Shown: positions 53,262 through 61,504 of the stretch, piece by piece | How the letters are laid out: each line of letters starts with the position of its first letter | Numbering within the stretch: the first letter of the stretch is position 1 | Assembly: GCF_005047635.1 (NCBI RefSeq) | Contig: NZ_SUKC01000009.1 | Location: forward strand, 124,001 to 188,000 | Source of the DNA: Arthrobacter sp. CAU 1506 | Lineage (GTDB): Bacteria > Actinomycetota > Actinomycetes > Actinomycetales > Micrococcaceae | DNA: 64,000 nucleotides | Reading direction: 5' to 3' | Program-made: the position numbers and the translations under genes | Notes under the pieces: generated by a model | What the model was told of the DNA's origin: nothing | The model's database searches: none | The model's input: the letters and a program-made list of their open reading frames with translations, nothing else

Positions 53262-54320
53262 TTGGGCGTTTCACGCATGCGCGGTCTGGTTGCTGCCGCC
53301 GCCGTCGTCCTGTTGTCCCTGACCGCCTGCTCCACCGGCCCTGCCGGCGGAGGTTCCGAAGGCGGCCAGTCAGCCGCAGCGACGGACCAGTTCCCGGTCA
53401 CCGTTGAACATGCGTTCGGGGAGACGGTGATCAAAGAGCAGCCCGAGCGCGTGGCCACCGTGTCCTGGGTGAATTCCGATGTGGCACTGGCGCTGGGTGT
53501 GGTGCCGGTCGGCATGCCGAAGGAGGACTGGGGCGGCAACGAGAACGGCTCCACGCCCTGGCGGGACGCCAAGCTGGAGGAGCTCGGCGCCGCGATCGGC
53601 ACGGAAAACGCGCCCGTGCAGTACTCCGAGGTGGACGGCATCAATTTCGACGAGGTCGCCGAGTTGGCCCCGGACGTTATCCTGGCCGCCTACTCCGGCC
53701 TGACTCAGGAGGACTATGACACGCTGAGCAAGATCGCGCCGGTCATTGCCTACCCCGAGACCCCGTACGGCACCGACTGGCAGGACTCCACGAAGATGAT
53801 CGGCCAGGCGCTGGGCCTGAGCCAGCAGGCCGAGGACCTGGTGGCGGAGACGGAGCAGACCATTGTGGCCAAGGCCTCCGAGTACCCGCAGCTGGCCGGC
53901 AAGACCTTTATCTACGGCAACCTTGAGCCTGCCAAGGGTGACGGCGTGAATGTTTACACCGCCAACGATAACCGGCCGAAGTTCCTCAGCAGCATAGGCA
54001 TGGTGCAGGCGGACGTGGTCACTGATGCCACCAAGGACTCCTCCGAGTTCTTCATTCCGTGGTCCGCGGAGAAGGCCAACGAGCTGGAATCCGACGTGTT
54101 CGTGACTTGGGTCCCGGATAACAAGACCGCGCAGCAGATCACTACCGATCCGCTGCTGGGCCAGATCCCCGCGATCAAGAACGACGCCCTGGTGGCGGAC
54201 TCGGACAACACCCTGACGCTGTCCATTTCCGCGGCATCCCCGTTGAGCCTGCCTTGGGCGCTGGACACCTTCCTGCCGATGCTCGGCAAGGCGGCTGACG
54301 CGGCGGACGCCGCCAAGTAG
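53262..54320 (+). CDS. Iron-siderophore ABC transporter substrate-binding lipoprotein
   Basis: A 352-residue precursor. TTG start at 53262 with GAGGAGG eight bases upstream; MRGLVAAAAVVLLSLTAC ends in lipobox LTAC. The mature FepB/FecB-type fold shows VEHAFGETVIKEQPERVATVSWVNSDVALALGVVPVG, FDEVAELAPDVILAAYSGL and the C-terminal ALDTFLPMLGK. It should capture ferric siderophore outside the membrane and pass it to a FecCD permease. No permease or ATPase gene is adjacent, so it is an orphan. A candidate iron box precedes it and a long hairpin follows. Confidence 0.9.
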   Translation: MGVSRMRGLVAAAAVVLLSLTACSTGPAGGGSEGGQSAAATDQFPVTVEHAFGETVIKEQPERVATVSWVNSDVALALGVVPVGMPKEDWGGNENGSTPWRDAKLEELGAAIGTENAPVQYSEVDGINFDEVAELAPDVILAAYSGLTQEDYDTLSKIAPVIAYPETPYGTDWQDSTKMIGQALGLSQQAEDLVAETEQTIVAKASEYPQLAGKTFIYGNLEPAKGDGVNVYTANDNRPKFLSSIGMVQADVVTDATKDSSEFFIPWSAEKANELESDVFVTWVPDNKTAQQITTDPLLGQIPAIKNDALVADSDNTLTLSISAASPLSLPWALDTFLPMLGKAADAADAAK

Positions 54321-54374
54321 CAGCCGGGCGTCCAGTCCGGGCCACTGCTGGACTCCAGCCCAGTACGACGGCGG

Positions 54375-54426
54375 AGGGGCACCCGCCGCGCGGAACCTTC
54401 AGTTCCTGCGCGGACCGGGTGCCCCT
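54375..54426 (+). terminator. Long hairpin terminator after the siderophore-binding gene
   Basis: AGGGGCACCC (54375-54384) pairs with GGGTGCCCCT (54417-54426), and an inner CCGCGCGGAAC/GTTCCTGCGCGG arm extends the stem. TTCT follows. Confidence 0.85.
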
Positions 54427-54483
54427 TTCTGTGATCTGTCGCATACAGTTGCCTGAGACTATCTATTGATGAAGGGAGTGGCC

Positions 54484-55704
54484 GTGCGGGACACCCGCGG
54501 AACCAGCCGGGCGCTGTCGGCCGGCGTGCTGATTGCCGGCATCCTGGTGGTGGCCGCCAACCTGCGCCCGGTGCTGACCAGCGTCGGTCCGCTGCTGGAC
54601 CAGATCGGTGCGGAGACCGGGCTCGGAGTTGCCGCGCTGGGCGTGCTGGCCGCGGTGCCGCTGCTGGCTTTCGGTGCAGTCTCCCCGCTGGCGCACGGCC
54701 TGAGCGAGAAGTTCGGCGTCGAACGCACCGTCTTCGGTGCGCTGCTGCTGCTGGTCGCGGGCACCTTGCTGCGGCCCATCCCCGGCCCCCTGGCGAATCT
54801 GTGGATCGGCACAATGCTGATCGGCTCCGCCATCGCGGTGTGCAACGTGATGCTGCCGGCGCTGCTCAAACGCGATTTCCCCGAACGGATGGCCTCGCTC
54901 ACCGGAGGCTATTCCGCCGTGCTCGGCGGCTGTGCCTCGCTGGGCGCCGGACTGGCCGTGCCGCTCTCGCTGGTTCCGATCGGCGGCGAACCGGCCGGCT
55001 GGCGCTTCGCGCTGACCGCTTTCGTGGTGCTGGCGGTGCCGGCCGTGCTGCTCTGGCTGCCCCGGCTGCGCCCCGGCGGCCAGCTTCCCGACCAGGCCCG
55101 GGAAGCGGCGGCGGCTCCTGCCCTGGTCAGGGGCTCGGTCTGGAAGTCCGGCATCGCTTGGCAGGTGACGCTGTACATGGGTTTGCAGTCGATGATCTTC
55201 TACATCCTCATCACCTGGCTGCCCACGCTGGAACGCTTCCACGGCCGCAGCGGGCTGGCGTCCGGCTGGGACCTGATGATGTTCCAGCTGATCGGTGTGG
55301 TGTCCAGCCTGCTGACGCCGGTGGTCCTGCGCGGGCCCACCCAGCGGCTGGCTGCCGCGGGGCCGCCGCTGCTGGTGCTGGCCGGGGTGCTCGGCATTCT
55401 GCTGATGCCCCAGATCATGCTGTTCTGGGTGCTGGTGGCGGGCTTCGGCTGCGGCAGCTCACTGGTCACCGCGCTCTCGCTCTTCGGCCTGCGCACCCGA
55501 ACGCACCGCGAAGCCAGCGCGCTCTCCGGGATGGCCCAGTCGATCGGGTATCTGCTCGCCGCAGCCGGCCCGCCGCTCTTCGGCGGACTCTTCGCCGCAT
55601 CCGGGGCCTGGGCGGCGTCGCTGACCTTGCTGTGCATCATCGCGTTCCTGCAGGCAGCCACCGGTTTGCTGGTGGGGCGGGACCGCTTCGCCTTCGCCGG
55701 CTAG
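54484..55704 (+). CDS. MFS transporter (CynX-like)
   Basis: About 406 residues and 12 membrane segments: LSAGVLIAGILVVAANLRPVLTSVGPLL opens TM1, with the NLRPxLTSVGP signature of the CynX/NimT group. The second half begins VTLYMGLQSMIFYILITWLPTLE. AAGGGAG five bases before the GTG at 54484 favours this start; ATG 54469 or TTG 54466 would add five or six residues overlapping the SD. Paralogous in family to the carrier at 30055. Substrate (cyanate-like anion or drug) unknown. Confidence 0.85.
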   Translation: MRDTRGTSRALSAGVLIAGILVVAANLRPVLTSVGPLLDQIGAETGLGVAALGVLAAVPLLAFGAVSPLAHGLSEKFGVERTVFGALLLLVAGTLLRPIPGPLANLWIGTMLIGSAIAVCNVMLPALLKRDFPERMASLTGGYSAVLGGCASLGAGLAVPLSLVPIGGEPAGWRFALTAFVVLAVPAVLLWLPRLRPGGQLPDQAREAAAAPALVRGSVWKSGIAWQVTLYMGLQSMIFYILITWLPTLERFHGRSGLASGWDLMMFQLIGVVSSLLTPVVLRGPTQRLAAAGPPLLVLAGVLGILLMPQIMLFWVLVAGFGCGSSLVTALSLFGLRTRTHREASALSGMAQSIGYLLAAAGPPLFGGLFAASGAWAASLTLLCIIAFLQAATGLLVGRDRFAFAG

Positions 55705-55718
55705 CTGTCTTCAGACGG

Positions 55719-57090
55719 CTAGCCGGCGCCGACGATCAGCATGGTCGCGGCGAAGACCAGGCCCGAGGCGAGCATCGTGACCATGGTGTAGCCGAGGATG
55801 TCGCGCATCTTCAGTCCGGCGATGGCCAGCAGCGGCAGTGCCCAGAACGGCTGGATCATGTTGGTCCACTGGTCGCCGTAGGACACGGCCATGATGGCGA
55901 CGGCGGGGTCCACGTCCAGCCGCGCCGCGGCGTCGAGCATGATGGGGCCCTGGACCGCGAACTGGCCGCCGCCTGACGGGACGAAGAAGTTGACCAGCCC
56001 GGCGGAGAGCAGCGCCAGCACGCCGAAGGTCTGCGGGGTGGAAATGTTCACGAAGAAGTCCGACAGCACGGTGATCAGGCCGGTGGCGGTCATGATCCCC
56101 ATGATCCCGGCATAGAGCGGGAACTGGAGCAGGATGTCGCCCACGTTGGATGCCGCGTGCTTGATCAGCGCGATCAGTTCGAACGGGTTGCGGACCAGCA
56201 GGAAAATCAAGGCCAGGAAGGACCAGTTGACGATGTCCAGGGTTAGCGTGCCGCCGCTGCCAAAGTGGATGGCCAAATAAGCCACCAACGCCAGCCCGAC
56301 GAGCAGGGTCAGGATGCGGCTGGCGTCGAGCCGGTCGGCCGGGGTGACCACGTCGTCGTCGTAGTCCGCCTCGCCGTCGCGGGCATCAATTTCCAGTTCC
56401 ACGATTTTGTCATCGCCGCGGGGGGGCCACCAAGGACAGTGCCGCACCCACCACAATCACGGTGGCGATGGCGGCCAGGATGTTCCAGAGCGAGAACGTG
56501 GTTTCGCTGACCGAGATGGTCCGGCCGATCTGCTCGGCCAGGAAGGAACCCTCCGTGGCGGCGGTCAGCGGCCCGGAACCCGAGTAACCCATGTGCCAGA
56601 CCACGAAGCCGGAGAAGGCGGCGGCCACCAGCATCGGGAAATGCAGCCGGATGCCCTTGGCCTTTAACTGGGCCGCGACTTCCTTGGCCAGCAAGGCGCC
56701 GACCACCAGGCCCAGGCCCCAGGTGATCAGCGACGCCACGGCGGCCACCACGAAGACGAAGACGTAGGCCTGGATCGGGCCGCGCGGCACGCCGCCCAGA
56801 AAGGAGAGCAGCCGGCGGACCGGCCTGGTGTTCGCCAACGTGTGGCCCAGCAGCAGGATCAGGGCCATCTGCGTCATGAAGGACAGCAGGCCGGACAACC
56901 CGTCGCCCCAGCCTTGCACCACCTCCACCGGGCTTGAGCCGGTGAGGGCCAGGGCCATGATGGCCACCACGACCGTGAGCACGATGGCGAAGACCAGCGC
57001 ACTCGGGATGAAGCGCTCAACCAGCGAATTGACCGGCCGCATGGCTGCGGACACCGGATTGGATCGCGTCTTCTGGCTTGTAGGGGACAT
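55719..57090 (-). pseudogene. atoE: Short-chain fatty acid transporter (AtoE-type), disrupted by a frameshift
   Basis: Two adjacent reading frames make up one AtoE-like carrier of about 455 residues. The N-terminal part (57090 to about 56425) has MRPVNSLVERFIPSALVFAIVL, GWGDGLSGLLSFMTQMALILL and HFPMLVAAAFSGFVVWHMGYSGS, and runs into a stop at 56410. The C-terminal part continues in the next frame with RGDDKIVELEI, LVNFFVPSGGGQFAVQGPIM and YGDQWTNMIQPFWALPLLAI. The break is at a run of seven G (56420-56426; C on the coding strand), and removing one base restores a continuous protein (LVAP-RGDDK). It is either a recent pseudogene, a phase-variable tract or a sequencing error. Confidence 0.87.
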
Positions 57091-57200
57091 GGCACCTCCT
57101 GCTTGGACCCGCAGCTGCCCCGCTGCGGATCATCCAACGTTTCACCACAGCGTAGGGAAGGGCCGTGATGAAACCTAGGTGTCAGGGGCCTGGAGCGGCT

Positions 57201-58292
57201 CTAGATGCCCAAGCGGTACGTCTCCAGCTGCCGGAACCGGCGCTGCAGCGACTCGCGCCGGTGTTCGTCCTGGCCGGCGGTGAGCTCGATGTGGCGCCGG
57301 CCGAAGCGCCAGAGCAGCAGGTCGTCCAGCAGCCGGTCCGGACCGGGGGAGTAGCGGTGCTCCAAGGCCGCGCGGACATCGGTAATGGTTTCCGGATTCA
57401 GCAAAGCGGCCAGTTCGGTGGTGGTCTTCAGGCCATGCGCGGCCAACAGCTCCGCGGCCCAGCCCCAATCGTCGTCGGACTTGCGGTCCACGTGCGGCAG
57501 CAGGGTCTGCCAGACCTCGCGGACCCGGCGGGGCGTCAGCGGTGCCGCTCCTTCGCCCTCTTCGTCCCAGTAGCCGGTGACGGTCTCGTACCGCTCGTGC
57601 AGTTCGGCAAAGGCCGACTCCACCGCCTCCAGCATGGCCGCCGTGGCAGTGAACTGGCGGTCGAAGTAGGGGCTCCAGGCCCGCGGATCGGAGGACTTGA
57701 AGCGGATATCGTGCTCCAGTTCGGACCACGCATGCGCCAGGATCGTGCGGATCTGGACTTCGAACAGGTAGCTGCCGGTGGCGCGGGCCGGTTCGCCCAG
57801 GGCCTGCTGGTAGGCCTTCACCGTATTGTTCTGCAGCGTGCGCATGATCAGGTGGCGGCTGGAGTAGCCATAGGTGCCCGACTCGATCGAGCCGATGTCC
57901 TTCTCCCGGTCGGCTCGGCAGTCGAAGTCGCTGCGTTGGCGCTTGATCAACGCTGCGGCCTGCCGGATCTCATGCGGCAGGCTCACAATCACGCGGACGC
58001 CGACCAGATCGTGGATCTCGCGCAAGGGATCCGGGAACTCCAGCGCCGGCTCGCCACCCGGTTCCGTAGGCTGCAGCATCCGCGACGCCTTGTCCCGGAA
58101 CGAATCAACGCTCTTGGTCCGGGCGGTGACGAACAACGGCGTCAGCTCGGCCGTGCGGAAGATGTCCCGGATGCCGGACTGCAATTGGGACGTCACGGTT
58201 GCCAGCGCCGGGCGTACCCGCTCGTACTGAGTGGTGTTGGCCTCCACCTGCGCACGCAGCCGCTCGTCCAGCCGGTCCCAATGAATGCCCAT
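57201..58292 (-). CDS. RelA/SpoT synthetase-domain protein with C-terminal extension
   Basis: A 363-residue cytosolic protein. The nucleotidyltransferase-like RelA_SpoT domain (about 60-230) shows RTKSVDSFRDKASRM, EIHDLVGVRVIVSLPHEIRQ, YGYSSRHLIM and LFEVQIRTILAHAWSELEHDI, all family blocks for (p)ppGpp-type synthesis. There is no HD hydrolase, TGS or ACT domain, so it is a small-alarmone-synthetase-like enzyme. A helical C-terminal 110 residues (WQTLLPHVDRKSDDDWGWAAELLAAHG onward) are unassigned. SD AGGAGAG supports the ATG at 58292. Some residues of the core are non-canonical, so activity is uncertain. Confidence 0.83.
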   Translation of the reverse strand: MGIHWDRLDERLRAQVEANTTQYERVRPALATVTSQLQSGIRDIFRTAELTPLFVTARTKSVDSFRDKASRMLQPTEPGGEPALEFPDPLREIHDLVGVRVIVSLPHEIRQAAALIKRQRSDFDCRADREKDIGSIESGTYGYSSRHLIMRTLQNNTVKAYQQALGEPARATGSYLFEVQIRTILAHAWSELEHDIRFKSSDPRAWSPYFDRQFTATAAMLEAVESAFAELHERYETVTGYWDEEGEGAAPLTPRRVREVWQTLLPHVDRKSDDDWGWAAELLAAHGLKTTTELAALLNPETITDVRAALEHRYSPGPDRLLDDLLLWRFGRRHIELTAGQDEHRRESLQRRFRQLETYRLGI

Positions 58293-58343
58293 GCGCCTGG
58301 CTCTCCTGCGGTAGGTGTGTGTGGCTTTGAACAACCTACCAAG

Positions 58344-58424
58344 GCTGACGCTGCGGGCTTCCCTCGGCCCGCCCGCAGCGTCAGCTCCCCGCAGCGTCAA
58401 CCCTCCCCGCAGCGTCAGCCCTCG
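58344..58424. terminator. Terminator hairpin followed by extra copies of its own 3' arm
   Basis: GCTGACGCTGCGGG (58344-58357) pairs perfectly with CCCGCAGCGTCAGC (58372-58385). The 3' arm is then repeated: CCGCAGCGTCARC-type units start at 58373, 58389 and 58407. The third copy includes the stop codon of the aminotransferase gene (TCA on this strand, 58415-58417). One 5' arm can therefore pair with three alternative partners. Confidence 0.75.
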
Positions 58425-59785
58425 ACGTGCGCGTCCGCCAGCTTCAGCACCTCATCCAGGATGGCCAAACCGGTCCGGGCGTCCTCCGCGCTGGTGTTCA
58501 GCGGCGGCACCACGTGGATCCGGTTGAAGTTGGCGAACGGCAGCAGCCCGCGGGACTTGCAGGCCGCAATCAGCTCGTTCATCTCCGGGGTCGAGGAACC
58601 GTACGGCGCCAGCGGCTCGCGCGTGGCACGGTTGCGCACCAGCTCTACCGCCCAGAAGGCCCCGACGCCGCGCACCTCGCCCACCGACGGATGTTTCGCC
58701 GCCAGCTCCGCGAGCCCGGGACCGAACACCTCGGTACCCAGCGAAGCGGCATGCTCCACCATCTGCTCCTCGCGCATCGCGTTGATCGTGGCCACCGCCG
58801 CGGCGCAGGCCAGCGGATGTCCGGAGTAGGTCAGGCCGCCCGGATAGACCCGCTGGGCGAAGGTCTGGAAGATCTCCTCGGAGATCGCCACCCCGCCCAG
58901 CGGCACGTAGCCGGAGTTCACGCCCTTGGCGAAGGTCAGCAAGTCCGGAACAACACCGGCATGGTCAATGGCGAACCAACGGCCGGAGCGCCCGAAGCCG
59001 GCCATCACTTCATCGGCGATGAACACGATGCCGTATTTGGTGGCCAGCTCGCGGACACCCTGCAGGTAGCCCGGCGGCGGAACCATGATGCCCGCGGTGC
59101 CGGGGATGGACTCCAGCACGATCGCGGCAAACCGGTCGGCGCCCTCCAGCTGGATAGTGGTCTCCAGATGCTCCAGCGCACGCTGGCATTCCTGGGCTTC
59201 GTCCGCGGCATGGAACTGGCTGCGGTACAGGAACGGCGCGTGGAAGTGGACCGTTCCCGCGTTCCCGTAGTCGTTGGCCACCCGACGCGGGTCGCCGGTG
59301 ACGTTCACGGCCAGCGCCGTGCCGCCATGGTAGGAACGGTAGGCGGAGAGCACCTTGTAGCGGCCGGTGTGCAGCCGGGCCATCCGTACCGCATGCTCCA
59401 CGGCTTCGGCGCCGCCGTTCGTGAAGAAGATCCGGTTCAGGTCCCCGGGCGTCAGATCGGCGATCAACCGAGCGGCTTCCGAGCGCGCAGCGTTCACGTG
59501 CTGCGGCGCCACCGTGCAGAGCAGTCCGGCCTGCTGCTGGATCGCGGCCACCACCTTGGGATGCTGGTGGCCGATGTTCGTGTTGACCAGCTGCGAGGAG
59601 AAGTCCAGCAGCTTGTTGCCTTCTCCGTCCCAGACCCAGGAGCCTTCCGCCCGGGTAATCACCATGGGCGTGATCAGTTCCTGCGCGGACCAGGAATGGA
59701 ACACGTGCTGGCGGTCCAGCTCGTAGGCGCGGCGGCCGGCTTCCAGTTCCTCGGCGCTCAGCGCGGTGCCGGTGGTGGTGGTCAT
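58415..59785 (-). CDS. Class III aminotransferase (beta-alanine/GABA/omega-amino-acid type)
   Basis: A 456-residue PLP enzyme. FSSQLVNTNIGHQHPKVVAAI, FFTNGGAEAVEHAVRMAR, YHGGTALAVNVTGDPRR, IADEVMAGFGRSGRWFA and FAKGVNSGYVPLGG with PLP Lys287 are the class III signatures. The gene precedes the CoA-acylating semialdehyde dehydrogenase on the same strand, so it probably produces a 3-oxo acid such as malonate semialdehyde from beta-alanine (inference); GABA, taurine and polyamine-derived amines are alternatives. Its 3' end overlaps the terminator repeat. Probably controlled by the divergent PucR protein. Confidence 0.88.
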   Translation of the reverse strand: MTTTTGTALSAEELEAGRRAYELDRQHVFHSWSAQELITPMVITRAEGSWVWDGEGNKLLDFSSQLVNTNIGHQHPKVVAAIQQQAGLLCTVAPQHVNAARSEAARLIADLTPGDLNRIFFTNGGAEAVEHAVRMARLHTGRYKVLSAYRSYHGGTALAVNVTGDPRRVANDYGNAGTVHFHAPFLYRSQFHAADEAQECQRALEHLETTIQLEGADRFAAIVLESIPGTAGIMVPPPGYLQGVRELATKYGIVFIADEVMAGFGRSGRWFAIDHAGVVPDLLTFAKGVNSGYVPLGGVAISEEIFQTFAQRVYPGGLTYSGHPLACAAAVATINAMREEQMVEHAASLGTEVFGPGLAELAAKHPSVGEVRGVGAFWAVELVRNRATREPLAPYGSSTPEMNELIAACKSRGLLPFANFNRIHVVPPLNTSAEDARTGLAILDEVLKLADAHVEG

Positions 59786-59838
59786 CTGTCTCTCCTCAAA
59801 CTACGACGGCGAATGGTCGGGTTGGCAGGGCAGCGGGA

Positions 59839-61332
59839 TCAAATATTCTGAGGGAATCCCAAGTTGATGCCGCCGTGGCTCGGGTCCAGCCAGCGGGTGG
59901 TCACCACCTTGCCGCGGGTGAAGAAGTGCACGCCCTCGGAACCGTGTGCATGGCTGTCGCCGAAGAGCGAGTTCTTCCAGCCGCCGAACGAGTAGTACGC
60001 CATCGGTACCGGGATTGGGACGTTGATGCCCACCATACCCACCTGCACCTCGTTCTCGAAGCGGCGGGCGGCCCCGCCGTCGTTGGTGAAAATCGCCGTG
60101 CCGTTGCCGTACGGGTTGTCGTTGATCAGCGTCAGCCCCTCGTCGTAGCCCGGCACGCGCACCACAGACAAGACCGGTCCGAAAATCTCGTCGGTGTAGA
60201 TGGACATCTCCGGCGTCACCCGGTCGAACAGCGTCGGTGCCAGGAAGAAGCCATCGCCCTCGGCATCCGGTTCCACCGTGCGCCCGTCCAGCACCAGCTC
60301 GGCACCGGCCTCCTCGCCCGCCGCAATGTAGCCGGCCACTTTGTCCCGATGCGCTGCCGTGACCAGCGGGCCCATGTCCGTGCCGCGCATGCCGTCGCCC
60401 ACGCGCAGCTTCGCGGTGCGCTCGGCGATCTTGGCCACCAGCTCGTCAGCCACCGACTCCACCGCCACCACCGCGGAAATCGCCATGCAGCGCTCGCCGG
60501 CAGCGCCGTAGCCGGCATTGACCGCGGCGTCAGCGGCCAGATCCAGGTCCGCGTCCGGCAGCACCAGCATGTGGTTCTTCGCTCCGCCCAGCGCCTGCAC
60601 CCGCTTGCCCGAGGCGGTGCCGCGCTCGTAGACGTAGCGGGCGATCGGCGTCGACCCGACGAAGGAAACGGACTTGATCTCCGGATGCTCCAGCAACGCG
60701 TCCACGGACTCCTTGTCGCCGTGCACCACGTTGAACACGCCGTCCGGCAACCCGGCTTCCTTCCACAGTTCGGCCATCCAGTTGGCCGCCGTCGGATCCT
60801 TCTCGCTCGGCTTGAGCACTACCGTGTTGCCGGCGGCGATGGCCACCGGGAAGAACCACATCGGCACCATTGCCGGGAAGTTGAACGGGGAGATGATCAC
60901 CGCCGGTCCCACCGGTTGCCGCACCGAATGGACGTCCACCTTGGTGGAAGCGTTTTCCGTGTAGCCGCCCTTGAGCAGATGCGGGATGCCGCAGGCGAAC
61001 TCCACCACTTCCTGCCCGCGGGCCACCTCGCCGAGCGCGTCATCCAGCACCTTGCCGTGCTCGGCCGTGATGATCGCGGCCAGCTCGCCCTTGCGGGCAT
61101 TCAGCAGCTCGCGGAAAGCGAAAAGGATCTGCACACGGCGCGCCAGCGAGGTGTCCCGCCAGGCCGGAAATGCTGCCGCCGCTGCCTGTACGGCCTGATC
61201 GACGACGGCGGCGCTCGCCAGGGCCACGCGGGAGGAGACTTTGCCGGTGGCCGGGTTGGTCACCTCGCCGAGCCGGCTGTCGGGATCAGGGTTGGCGTAG
61301 CTCCCGGCGATCCAGTGCTGGATGGTCTGCAT
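59839..61332 (-). CDS. mmsA: CoA-acylating methylmalonate/malonate-semialdehyde dehydrogenase
   Basis: A 497-residue ALDH-fold enzyme converting malonate or methylmalonate semialdehyde plus CoA and NAD to acetyl- or propionyl-CoA and CO2. Family-specific motifs are ISPFNFPAMVPMWFFPVAIAAG, ALGGAKNHMLVLPDADLD (GGAKNH replaces the ELGGK of ordinary ALDHs, removing the general base) and nucleophile Cys282 in GERCMAIS. VQVGMVGINVPIPVPMAYYSFGGWKNS and RGKVVTTRW complete the pattern. The gene is first in the minus-strand unit, divergent from pucR. Confidence 0.93.
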   Translation of the reverse strand: MQTIQHWIAGSYANPDPDSRLGEVTNPATGKVSSRVALASAAVVDQAVQAAAAAFPAWRDTSLARRVQILFAFRELLNARKGELAAIITAEHGKVLDDALGEVARGQEVVEFACGIPHLLKGGYTENASTKVDVHSVRQPVGPAVIISPFNFPAMVPMWFFPVAIAAGNTVVLKPSEKDPTAANWMAELWKEAGLPDGVFNVVHGDKESVDALLEHPEIKSVSFVGSTPIARYVYERGTASGKRVQALGGAKNHMLVLPDADLDLAADAAVNAGYGAAGERCMAISAVVAVESVADELVAKIAERTAKLRVGDGMRGTDMGPLVTAAHRDKVAGYIAAGEEAGAELVLDGRTVEPDAEGDGFFLAPTLFDRVTPEMSIYTDEIFGPVLSVVRVPGYDEGLTLINDNPYGNGTAIFTNDGGAARRFENEVQVGMVGINVPIPVPMAYYSFGGWKNSLFGDSHAHGSEGVHFFTRGKVVTTRWLDPSHGGINLGFPQNI

Positions 61333-61460
61333 GGTGCTCCTTGATGTAGTTCGGTGAAGTTCCGCGTCTGCCCAGTCCGGGCCGTGTGGCGCGTCTGTGT
61401 CGAGGCGCGTCGAGGTCGGGTTCTTGGCTTCATCATCTGCCGGTCACGCGCCGCCCACCA

Positions 61461-61504
61461 CTTACACCCTGTCGGAAATGCACGTATTAGCCTTACACTG
61501 TGTC
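61461..61504. promoter_or_regulatory. 13-bp direct repeat pair in the mmsA-pucR divergent promoter
   Basis: CTTACACCCTGTC (61461-61473) and CTTACACTGTGTC (61492-61504) are direct repeats whose starts are 31 bp apart, close to three helical turns, on the same face of DNA. The second copy touches the pucR start and contains TTACACT, which could double as a -10 hexamer for a leaderless pucR transcript. Likely binding sites for the PucR regulator (inference). Confidence 0.6.

Noticed and set aside
56410-56430. Programmed ribosomal frameshift in the AtoE gene
   Set aside because: No downstream pseudoknot or known slippery heptamer arrangement is visible, and the family is not known to use recoding; a homopolymer indel is simpler.
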